Assembly (NCBI GenBank): GCA_021790415.1
Contig: JAJYDZ010000114.1
Coordinates: 1 to 6,229 of the forward strand
Length of the DNA stretch: 6,229 nucleotides
Direction: 5' to 3'
DNA from: Thermoplasmata archaeon
Lineage (GTDB): Archaea > Thermoplasmatota > Thermoplasmata > Thermoplasmatales > Thermoplasmataceae
The position numbers and the translations under genes were made by a program. The notes under the pieces are model-generated. The model did not search any database. It was not told the DNA's origin and was given only the letters and a program-made list of their open reading frames with translations. Below are positions 1 through 6,229 of the stretch, piece after piece (within the stretch, counting starts at the first letter, position 1; each line of letters opens with the position of its first letter).

Positions 1-23
1 TTTAATTTTCTTTGTAATCGTTG

Positions 24-32
24 TTTTTTTTT
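24..32 (+). terminator. Oligo-T run, possible archaeal terminator (plus strand)
   Basis: Nine consecutive T on the plus strand near the left edge, facing the minus-strand T run at 56-63. It would suit the end of a plus-strand gene lying left of the window, making this a convergent junction. No such gene is visible here. Confidence 0.22.
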
Positions 33-55
33 CCCTCTATGTAAATCATCGGAAT

Positions 56-63
56 AAAAAAAA
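56..63 (-). terminator. Oligo-T run, possible archaeal terminator (minus strand)
   Basis: Eight consecutive T on the minus strand, about 340 bases past the stop of the 282-aa gene. Archaeal RNA polymerase can stop at T runs without a hairpin, so this could end that transcript. The long distance and the A+T-rich setting weaken the case. Confidence 0.25.
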
Positions 64-399
64 GGATTACCATAAGAACAATTTTACCTAAAATCAAACC
101 TTTAAAATGATGTGTTCTTTTCTTATCACCCTTTTTCTCAAAGTAAAGTTGAAGTAACAAACCAAGTTAGTTTTCTATTTAATAATAAAGAAATGATGGT
201 TGATACATGAAATCCCATTATCTCTCTATAATTCCATAATAAAAGTATAGGCATTGTGTGGTTATATTTTTCTGCATTTGTTTTCCTCGAAATTCACCCC
301 GCAGGACGGAATAATTAGCCGGAAGCGATTTATAAACTCTGTTTGTAAATTCTGATATATTTGAGTGCTGCAGACGATATATGGAATTTATAATGAGCA

Positions 400-1248
400 T
401 TATGGCAAGAATATCGGATGAAGACACGGGAAAATATCATAAAACATGTAAAAATAGCATTTGTCATTTTCAAGCAATATATTGGCAATCTTATTTATCT
501 TTTGAGAAAACTCAGTAAAATGAATACCTGAATTTGAATCAAACTCACTGCAAAGCTCTTCCTTTCCTTTGTTAATGACCTGTAACTCATCTTCTATATT
601 GCAAAGAATTTCCCTAAACCTATTATTATCACGCCATTCAACTCCCCATATATGAAGAATCATTCCTTCTGGCTTCTCAGTAATTCCCACTGATATTGTG
701 AATTGACGTTTATTTTTTTCCCACTTAAATACCATCGATCCTTCCTTAACTGAACCTATACTGTTTTCAATGGTGTTTTCGAAAATCCGTGTCGTTTTTT
801 CAGCTACCAATTTTATGGAAGATAATGTGAGTGGTAATATGGCGTCCTGATGAAACAAATCGAATGAACCCCCATCCAAATAAAAATTATCAATTAATGA
901 GACTGATGCTTCATTTTTGTTAGATTCCAACATCAATTCTATGCCCCCTCCATGTTTTCCAAACGCTGGCCAAGACCTAGTATAACTAGTATTCAAACGA
1001 TTGTCAATTAAGTTCCCTTCGTTGTCTGTGAGTGTGAATGCCCCAGAATCAAAGCCATACCTGTGACGTGGGTTATACGTGAGGGAAAGATAATTTGAAG
1101 CCAATAAAGCACTCGAAAAAATTTGAGTGGATACATAAATAAAATTTTGATGAGCCACTGGTGTAGAGTTTTTAAATTTTACAAAGCAATGATATGGAGT
1201 TAACTTCAAGTTTTTAACACACCAAGGGTTGTACCTATACAATTGCAT
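400..1248 (-). CDS. Hypothetical protein, 282 aa, no recognised family
   Basis: I do not recognise this protein. It begins MQLYRYNPW and has no signal peptide or membrane segment, so it is probably cytoplasmic. Residues 60-200 alternate polar and hydrophobic stretches in a way that suggests mostly beta structure: FTLTDNEGNLID (71-82), a conspicuous RSWPAFGKHGGGIEL (91-105), then SLIDNFYLDGGSFDLF (117-132) and QFTISVGITEKPEG (182-195). The part from about 205 to 262 looks helical and charged. The last 20 residues (YFYMFYDIFPCLHPIFLP region) are unlike the rest and could be out-of-frame sequence if a base is missing near 430. The long open frame in A+T-rich DNA, the sensible composition and the correctly spaced TATA-like box support a real gene. 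It is 1.3 kb from the hsd operon on the same strand with its own promoter, so a link to restriction is only positional. Confidence 0.7.
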   Translation of the reverse strand: MQLYRYNPWCVKNLKLTPYHCFVKFKNSTPVAHQNFIYVSTQIFSSALLASNYLSLTYNPRHRYGFDSGAFTLTDNEGNLIDNRLNTSYTRSWPAFGKHGGGIELMLESNKNEASVSLIDNFYLDGGSFDLFHQDAILPLTLSSIKLVAEKTTRIFENTIENSIGSVKEGSMVFKWEKNKRQFTISVGITEKPEGMILHIWGVEWRDNNRFREILCNIEDELQVINKGKEELCSEFDSNSGIHFTEFSQKINKIANILLENDKCYFYMFYDIFPCLHPIFLP

Positions 1249-1261
1249 AGAAACTAATATT

Positions 1262-1284
1262 TTATAAAGTATTTAAATTTATAA
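1262..1284 (-). promoter_or_regulatory. Candidate archaeal promoter of the 282-aa gene
   Basis: On the minus strand TTTAAATA (1277-1270) is centred about 25 bases before the ATG at 1248, where an archaeal TATA box would place the transcript start at the start codon itself. No Shine-Dalgarno precedes that ATG, so a leaderless mRNA is consistent. The surroundings are very A+T-rich (TTATAAAT and TTTATAAA also occur nearby), so a chance match is possible. Confidence 0.4.
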
Positions 1285-1448
1285 CCCTGTAATAGCAACT
1301 CACCTCAAATTCGGATCGAAAAATGTATTGATCGGATTTTTCAACTTATAATTGCTGCTTGAAAAACATATTGGTTGAGAGTTTACATTGAATTTCTGGA
1401 AAGATTTATAAGTGGATGAAAGAGTATAAATATAGTATATATTATAAA

Positions 1449-1841
1449 ATGGGGATGCACAGCGATACCTTACTTTATATTTCTACAGCAAAATCATTAA
1501 TGAAATTTCTGAACTCCATCTTGGAATGAATACAAATCAAATTAAATTTATCCATTCTGAGTGTCAATTTAGATTTTCAAGAAGAAAATGGAATATTGTC
1601 AATTGTGAGTGCAAATTATTTTAGAAAATCTTTACCGAGACATGAAACCTGTTTTGATGACCTAATCTCTTCATACGATATGCTAAGGTTAATTTATAGA
1701 AAAAAAACAAAAAAGGTTCTCATTAATAGATATATCATGATATTGGAATTTGAGAAGGAGAAGTTCTTTGCCAGCGAGAATGTGCCCGTGTACTCTATCG
1801 GCTATTTCAGCAACACAAGAAGTCGTTTTGTTTATACTTGA
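1449..1841 (+). pseudogene. Possible broken gene with one in-frame TGA
   Basis: From ATG 1449 (or ATG 1455) a plus-strand frame reads 26 codons (24 from ATG 1455), hits TGA at 1527-1529, then continues open for 103 codons to TGA at 1839. In fact the frame is open back to 1392. In sequence this A+T-rich, one stop in about 149 codons is far fewer than the ten or so chance would give. A TATAAATA at 1425-1432 is centred about 26 bases before ATG 1455, the spacing of an archaeal leaderless promoter. The second part is rich in K, R, Y and F (for example RKKTKKVLINRYIM), and I recognise no domain. It could be a gene inactivated by a nonsense mutation, a sequencing error, or chance. If the second part were expressed alone it would need a TTG start at 1596, for which I see no ribosome binding site. 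Confidence 0.22.
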
Positions 1842-2531
1842 ATAAATTGCTATTCCTTTTCCTTTAACTGAATGAATTAATAATGATTAATAGATGATAA
1901 ATTTAACCATTATTCAAGTGTGATTGATCTCACTTCATTTCTACGTGGAATGTTGAATTACAACTTCTTTATCTACCATATTGTCCGGAGAGTGGATGGT
2001 TTTATCCAGGGCAAATCTTCAGAATGGTTTGGTGCAATATACTATCTATCAAAATTGAAACGGTCAGATCACCATTATGGCAAAAATTAGATCCATTAAG
2101 TTTCTTCTTCTGAAATTTTTAGCACGAGGTGCATATCCATCATGCCTAACATTTTCATTAACCATAGACTGTCTGGAAAAACGGGAAAATTTTTGTCACT
2201 GAGCCTTCGCATGTTTATATATTTCCATCCTTGCTATAGTGCCTTTTGGTGTTCACGCAACTTCTAATAAGCTCATGGAAATTCATGAAGTTCAAGAACG
2301 ACGCAAACAAACTCGACATAGATATTACTTTAATTCATAGACCAATCTATTAGACAGCATTGAATTTTTTGCTGAAATTGTACTTTCACTTTAAATCGTG
2401 ATTTCAACTGCATAGAAGACTTTTAGACAAGGATCAGAAATACCATATGAATAGATATTAAATCTTATGAGACAGGCTTAACTAGATGAACATGTCTTAT
2501 AGTTTCTTGGACTCTTCATTTTAAATGTTCA

Positions 2532-2551
2532 GGTTCCCATTGGTGAGAACC
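2532..2551 (-). other. Imperfect hairpin downstream of the metallopeptidase gene
   Basis: GGTTC and GAACC form a five-base stem, extended by two pairs beyond one mismatch, 28 bases past the metallopeptidase stop codon. No T run follows on the minus strand, so it is not a standard intrinsic terminator. It might mark or stabilise the 3' end of the operon transcript, or be chance. Confidence 0.2.
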
Positions 2552-2578
2552 ATAGAACGATAATGTATAAAGTTGGCC

Positions 2579-3022
2579 TTATAACTGCATTATTATACGC
2601 CTCTGATTTCCTCCTATATAACGCATTGCCATCTGAAATTTCTCATTATGGCACTTTGAAAATATGTGAGCAAGCTCGTGCACTAGGATTTCTCTAATAT
2701 CAATCCTGCTGAGCTTTACTACATCTTCTCTTACGAAAATAGTGGACCCCTTCAAGGAAGAGAGCACTGATTGATCCCTGAATCTTCTTACCAATTTGAA
2801 ATTTATTTCTCCTACTATGTAAAAACCGTTATTCTTTTTCAGTTTGGAATATTCTGACTTAATTGTACGAAGTAATCTGTTATTGAGGTAATTCAAAAGT
2901 TCATCTTGACTGAATGATGATGGAACATAGAGAATGTTTCCTAAATGTTTTGGCCTTCCTCTATCACTTTTCACAACTCTGACCTTTTGTCCAAGCATAA
3001 TTACTTCAGAATCCAAAAACAT
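2579..3022 (-). CDS. Small zinc metallopeptidase, YgjP/DUF45-like (or SprT-like), in the hsd operon
   Basis: The protein has a clear gluzincin site: H115, E116 and H119 of VHELAHIF, then H125 and F129 (HExxHx5HxxxF). H115, H119 and H125 are likely zinc ligands and E116 the general base. The spacing and the preceding strand (STIFVREDV, 93-101) fit YgjP/DUF45 best, a family recurrently found beside type I restriction genes; SprT-like is the alternative. The WGSC-type motif usual before that strand is not recognisable: VLSSLKG (86-92) sits there. At 147 aa the protein is short and ends soon after the active site. No signal peptide or membrane segment is seen, so it is probably cytoplasmic; the substrate is unknown. 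The start is uncertain. ATG 3022 overlaps hsdR by 17 bases but GAGGG touches it. TTG 3016 has GAGGG at a good six-base spacing. ATG 2998 lies just past the hsdR stop but lacks a binding site. It is likely co-transcribed with hsdR. Confidence 0.85.
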   Translation of the reverse strand: MFLDSEVIMLGQKVRVVKSDRGRPKHLGNILYVPSSFSQDELLNYLNNRLLRTIKSEYSKLKKNNGFYIVGEINFKLVRRFRDQSVLSSLKGSTIFVREDVVKLSRIDIREILVHELAHIFSKCHNEKFQMAMRYIGGNQRRIIMQL

Positions 3023-5990
3023 CCCTCAATTTCTGATATGTATTTTTTACCATAGAATCTTCTTCCTTAATATTACTAGGTTTTAGCTCATTCATAACAG
3101 TGTAGCGGATGGATTTTATGATGTTTTTCTTATCCTGCTTCCCAATGTTCTTCTCCCCTTTCAATAGCATTTTTATGCCATCTCCCTTCGTCAGTCCATC
3201 GCAGATTCTTTTAATAGTTTCTTGGTCTGCTCCATAGAATGCAGATCTGATAGTTTCCTTGAATGCAGCCTTTATTACCCCTTCAGTTGATTCAGCAGAA
3301 TCAATTGAGTCCATTGTATCCTTTATTGATTTAATTTCGGTTAGGATCTCCTCATTTATCGCTTTGGCTCTCATCAGCTTCTGATAGGCATTTACTATTC
3401 TTTCCAGAAGGCTTGGATATCTGAATATTCTGTTGGAAACATCTATGTGCCACGAGTTCAATGCCCTCAGAGCAGATGCATAGTCCTTTGTCTTTCCAAG
3501 ATTATTAAGGTATGCCCTATCTATGGTAAAGTTCCCTTTATTTTCGACATCTAGAAAGAAATTCTCACTTACGATTTTCTTGACTCTTTCGTAGGCATCC
3601 TGCACCTTCTGCTCATTAACATCACCCAACTTCAAGTTGTTGACGTACACCCCATAGACCTTCGCAAGAATTTTATACCTGTCCATATGGAGCAATAAGT
3701 GTGATTTTGCCCTTGGAAGGTTAAGGATTGCAGTCAGTTTTCTAAAATTCTTCTCGAATTTCTCTGAAGTATCGGAGTCTGAAAGTAGCTTTATGAGCCT
3801 ATCGAGATTCTCGTGGCTCTCAATGGAGAAGTCAAAATCACTGAAGAGCGCATACGTGTCGTTCAATAATTCGACAAAATCCTTTTCAATTTCCTCTCGT
3901 GATATTACTATGCCTCTTATCCCATTATTTGATGATATACCCTCATATTTCTTCAGTGTTTTATTCAGTGTTTCAAGAAGGTAGACATAGTCGACCACAT
4001 ACCCATAGTCCTTCGTGTCGAAAGGTCGGTCGGTTCTTCCTATTGCCTGAAGAAGCCTTTCCTCGAACAGTGGTTTTGCTAGGTACATTACCCACAATTT
4101 AGATGAATCGAATCCCGTGAGGAGCATATCAGTGACTATGAGTATTTTGGGATTTGTGGAATAATCGAAAGATTCTGCAAATTCCTTACATGCTTTCTTG
4201 ACGTCCTTTCCAGTTCTTTTTTCTAGTTCATCCCTGTATTCTGAAATCAGGCTGCTAGATTCATTGTGACTGAATGTCATCACAATCTCCGAGGTTTCTG
4301 GAGAAAGCAACATGTCTAGCCTCCTTTTATACATGACACAGGCCTCTCTGTCTACTGCCACGAGCATTGCCTTTAACCCAGTATTGCTGTTTTCAACTTC
4401 ATTACGGAAATGACTTGCAACATCCCTTGCTATGGTTTCAACATTGGCATCTGTCTTGTATAATTGCTTAATTACTTTTATTTTTCTGTTAAGAAGTTCC
4501 TTTTCTGTTTCAGATAAATCCTCCACCTCTTCATCTTGGTCAAGGGCCTCTTTGATTATCTCGTCTTTAACTGCAGGAATTGTGGCATTGTATTCATAAG
4601 CTATAGGAACAGTGAAACCATCATCCTGAGCATCTTTCATGCTGTATCTGTCGAGGTACAACTCTCCAGGAGGGCAGAATTCTTCGAATGTGTTCCTTAC
4701 CTTCCCTCCTGCATTTTTCCTTATGGGTGTACCCGTGAAACCAAATACGAATGCATTTGGAAAGGCATTTCGGAAAGTCGCTGCCATTGAACCATACTGG
4801 GTTCTGTGGCTTTCATCAACAAGACATATTACATCTCTTCTCTTTAGTGAACCCCCTCCAGTGATCGATTTAAAATTGTCAGGGCTGAATTTCTGTACCG
4901 TCACTATGAATATTCCCGGTTTTCCACGACCATTATCATATCTTATTATATCTGCTAACTTACTTGTATTTTCTATGCTTTCTGTAACCTCAAGACCTTG
5001 TATAGCAGAAAAACGTGTGAGTGCTTGATTGTCAAGATCCTTTCTGTCTACAACAAGAAGTAATGTAGAATCTGGCATACTTTGCCGTATTTGATATGCT
5101 GTATATGCCATTATAAGAGTTTTTCCTGAACCCTGCCAGTGCCAGATTAAACCTGTCTTCAAAGCTTCGCCTGGCTCTTTGTTCACATTCTTCCTTATAC
5201 GTTCCATTATTTTCTCAGTAGCTCGAAACTGCATATATCTGGCAATGATTTTCTCGTTCTGATCGCCTTTTTTCCTTATGTGGATATAGTTGGTGAGAAT
5301 TCTAAGAAAATTATCAGGATGAAAAATTCCATTGAGAAGTATTTCAACTTCATTATCTGTGTTTGGTTCCAAAGGGTATGATGTCTTCCATTTTGCCCTC
5401 TGATCCTTCTCCTTATCGTTGAAGAACAATGGAAAGAACTCACCCTTGATACCATTGTTTATTACGGCAATTTGAAGGAAGGTGAAAAGTTTTGGAATAC
5501 TAGTTTCATACCCTTTTATCTGCTCATAAGCCTTGTGTATGATTCCTATGTTGAACGGATTCTTGTTTTCCATTATTACAAGAGGCAACCCATTGACGAA
5601 CATTATGATGTCAGGTCGTTTATTATATATGCCTTTAGCGTTGAATTGATTTGTTACAATAAAACTATTCGCGGATATTCTGGAAGTATCAAACAGCCTT
5701 ACAGTATGCACTTGCCTTTTCTCGTCCACTACATCTATTCCATGCTTGATATAGTCTAGAAACTTCGCATTGCCATCTTTTGATGGAATTAGTTCCTCTA
5801 ATTTTGAGACAGCGTCCAAGATGAGCAATTCTGAAACTGAATTAATATTCTTCAAACTTTCCAGAAGGATATCTTTTAGAAAAAATTCGTCACTCTCTCT
5901 TTCCCCAATGTCGTCTGGAGATTTATAAGTCCATCCAAGCACCTGTAGTTTTCTTAAAATCCAGTCCTCACTAGATGCTTCACTAAACAT
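3006..5990 (-). CDS. hsdR: Type I restriction endonuclease subunit R, HsdR (complete, 994 aa)
   Basis: This is the ATP-dependent translocase and nuclease subunit of a type I restriction enzyme; with HsdM and HsdS it pumps and cuts DNA lacking the cognate methylation. An N-terminal RecB-like nuclease domain is visible: D127 in RPDIIMF, E141 and K143 in MENKNP, and the QxxxY motif Q157-Y161. Two helicase lobes follow: Walker A QGSGKT (286-291), VDRKDLDNQ (314-322), the DEAH-like box DESH (392-395), GFTGTP (417-422), VTDMLLTGFD (619-628) and the arginine-finger motif QAIGRTDRP (648-656). From about 690 to the end is a mostly helical region, as in family members where it contacts the methylase core. 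All catalytic motifs are intact and the length is normal, so the gene is probably functional. The ATG at 5990 overlaps the hsdS stop (TGATG) and has GGGTGA seven bases upstream, which fixes the start. Confidence 0.97.
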   Translation of the reverse strand: MFSEASSEDWILRKLQVLGWTYKSPDDIGERESDEFFLKDILLESLKNINSVSELLILDAVSKLEELIPSKDGNAKFLDYIKHGIDVVDEKRQVHTVRLFDTSRISANSFIVTNQFNAKGIYNKRPDIIMFVNGLPLVIMENKNPFNIGIIHKAYEQIKGYETSIPKLFTFLQIAVINNGIKGEFFPLFFNDKEKDQRAKWKTSYPLEPNTDNEVEILLNGIFHPDNFLRILTNYIHIRKKGDQNEKIIARYMQFRATEKIMERIRKNVNKEPGEALKTGLIWHWQGSGKTLIMAYTAYQIRQSMPDSTLLLVVDRKDLDNQALTRFSAIQGLEVTESIENTSKLADIIRYDNGRGKPGIFIVTVQKFSPDNFKSITGGGSLKRRDVICLVDESHRTQYGSMAATFRNAFPNAFVFGFTGTPIRKNAGGKVRNTFEEFCPPGELYLDRYSMKDAQDDGFTVPIAYEYNATIPAVKDEIIKEALDQDEEVEDLSETEKELLNRKIKVIKQLYKTDANVETIARDVASHFRNEVENSNTGLKAMLVAVDREACVMYKRRLDMLLSPETSEIVMTFSHNESSSLISEYRDELEKRTGKDVKKACKEFAESFDYSTNPKILIVTDMLLTGFDSSKLWVMYLAKPLFEERLLQAIGRTDRPFDTKDYGYVVDYVYLLETLNKTLKKYEGISSNNGIRGIVISREEIEKDFVELLNDTYALFSDFDFSIESHENLDRLIKLLSDSDTSEKFEKNFRKLTAILNLPRAKSHLLLHMDRYKILAKVYGVYVNNLKLGDVNEQKVQDAYERVKKIVSENFFLDVENKGNFTIDRAYLNNLGKTKDYASALRALNSWHIDVSNRIFRYPSLLERIVNAYQKLMRAKAINEEILTEIKSIKDTMDSIDSAESTEGVIKAAFKETIRSAFYGADQETIKRICDGLTKGDGIKMLLKGEKNIGKQDKKNIIKSIRYTVMNELKPSNIKEEDSMVKNTYQKLRDVFGF
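3023..3027 (-). promoter_or_regulatory. Candidate ribosome binding site for the metallopeptidase gene
   Basis: GAGGG on the minus strand lies inside the end of hsdR. It is directly adjacent to ATG 3022, too close for normal use, but six bases from an in-frame TTG at 3016-3014. It therefore argues for the TTG as the true start, giving a protein two residues shorter. Read-through coupling from hsdR would also be possible. Confidence 0.35.
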
Positions 5991-6229
5991 CAGACCTTCA
6001 CCCTAACTTTCCCTGTCAAGAGTTTATCCATCAGACCCCTTTTAAGTTTTTCTGCTTCTTTCTTTTTCTCGTTTAATAATTCTATTTTTCTATCTACAGT
6101 TGTGAGAATTTCAGCGATTTTTTGTTGTTCCACGATTTTTGGTAATGGAATTTTCAAGCTATGCAATTGTTCTTTTCCTATGGCCTTAAAGGTAGATCCT
6201 GTAGAAATTCGTTCCAATAGAAGTTTAAA
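5990..6229 (-). CDS. hsdS: Type I restriction-modification specificity subunit HsdS, C-terminal fragment (5' end outside window)
   Basis: The reading frame enters at the right edge with no start codon and runs 79 codons to a TGA at 5992-5990, so only the C-terminal end of a protein usually near 400 aa is visible. Visible residues 19-32 (KEQLHSLKIPLPKI) followed by EQQKIAEIL and a charged helix (about residues 34-69) are the standard end of a second target recognition domain followed by the C-terminal conserved coiled-coil helix. The tail, LLTGKVRVKV, is a very typical HsdS ending. In the family, HsdS recognises the bipartite DNA target through its two recognition domains, and its conserved helices set the spacing and dock HsdM. 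The recognition sequence cannot be inferred from this fragment. The frame also contains a TTG at 6217, but it continues upstream to the edge and the homology extends past it, so that is not the start. The stop overlaps the hsdR start. Confidence 0.93.
   Translation of the reverse strand, partial: FKLLLERISTGSTFKAIGKEQLHSLKIPLPKIVEQQKIAEILTTVDRKIELLNEKKKEAEKLKRGLMDKLLTGKVRVKV
5998..6003 (-). promoter_or_regulatory. Ribosome binding site for hsdR inside the hsdS 3' end
   Basis: GGGTGA on the minus strand ends seven bases before the hsdR ATG. It matches the GGTGA core complementary to the 3' end of archaeal 16S rRNA, although it would also serve in bacteria. Its place within the last codons of hsdS, together with the one-base TGATG overlap, suggests translational coupling between specificity and restriction subunits. 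Confidence 0.6.

Larger units (their letters stand above)
1..399. other. A+T-rich region without a convincing gene
   Basis: These bases follow the 282-aa gene and reach the left edge. A 69-codon minus-strand frame with a GTG start (218-427) overlaps the end of that gene by 28 bases, but it has no clear ribosome binding site and no recognisable sequence, so I do not call it. Two oligo-T runs on opposite strands (24-32 and 56-63) are the only marked signals. Confidence 0.5.
1249..2578. other. Gene-poor A+T-rich region between the hsd operon and the orphan gene
   Basis: About 1.3 kb lies between two minus-strand genes without any intact gene I can identify. It holds the candidate promoter of the 282-aa gene at its left end, a plus-strand frame broken by one TGA (1392-1841), a 67-codon plus-strand open stretch at 1887-2090, and two adjacent minus-strand stretches (2319-2215 and 2195-2064) that read like protein but lie in different frames. 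Plus-strand frame 3 is open from 1392 to 2264 apart from stops at 1527, a cluster at 1839-1886, and 2088-2099. No tRNA-like cloverleaf, CRISPR repeat or paired terminal repeats of an insertion sequence were seen. The likeliest reading is decayed genes or an old insertion, but I could not name a family. Confidence 0.5.

Noticed and set aside
218..427. Separate 69-aa minus-strand gene with GTG start overlapping the 282-aa gene
   Set aside because: No ribosome binding site, no recognisable sequence, and it sits in A+T-rich flank; kept only as a possible frameshifted tail.
2142..2267. 41-codon plus-strand ORF starting at an ATG
   Set aside because: Too short, no binding site or promoter, and it overlaps protein-like minus-strand frames; chance or decay is enough to explain it.
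1..2578. CRISPR array, tRNA or riboswitch in the A+T-rich part
   Set aside because: Looked for regularly spaced repeats and T-loop or cloverleaf signatures on both strands and found none.
3793..4102. Two overlapping plus-strand open frames of 63 and 67 codons
   Set aside because: Antisense to hsdR with shadow-like composition.
4639..5028. 129-codon plus-strand open frame
   Set aside because: It lies entirely antisense to the helicase core of hsdR, whose motifs are intact, so it is a shadow of that gene.
5472..5759. 95-codon plus-strand open frame
   Set aside because: Antisense to the nuclease domain of hsdR; no independent support.

Overview
The window carries the 3' end of a type I restriction-modification operon on the minus strand, followed by a gene-poor A+T-rich stretch and one unrecognised gene on the same strand. 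Three signals favour an archaeon. A GGGTGA ribosome binding site precedes hsdR. An archaeal-type TATA-like box lies about 25 bases upstream of a start codon that has no Shine-Dalgarno, which suggests a leaderless transcript. Oligo-T runs are present where archaeal terminators could be. Low G+C content plus leaderless genes would fit Thermoplasmata or a similar group, but that lineage is a guess; no rRNA or tRNA in the window can fix it.

Reading the minus strand from the right edge: the last 79 codons of hsdS (specificity subunit, 5' part outside the window), then a complete hsdR (994 aa, motor and nuclease subunit) that overlaps hsdS by one base in a TGATG junction, then a small zinc metallopeptidase gene (147 aa at most) overlapping or abutting the hsdR end. 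These three look like one transcription unit. hsdM is not in the window; it would be expected beyond the right edge, upstream of hsdS. HsdS would choose the DNA target, HsdR would translocate and cut unmodified DNA, and the metallopeptidase is an accessory of unknown role.

From 1249 to 2578 there is no intact gene I can defend. Several open stretches look like the remains of genes. The best is a plus-strand frame from 1392 to 1841 interrupted by a single TGA at 1527-1529. Others lie at 1887-2090 on the plus strand and 2064-2319 on the minus strand.

A 282-aa protein of unknown function is encoded at 400-1248 on the minus strand, with its own candidate promoter. It is therefore probably a separate unit and not part of the hsd operon. 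Positions 1-399 hold no convincing gene, only two converging oligo-T runs that could be terminators.

The restriction operon itself is not new. The parts worth following up are the orphan 282-aa gene beside it, the divergent metallopeptidase coupled to hsdR, and the decayed stretch between them.
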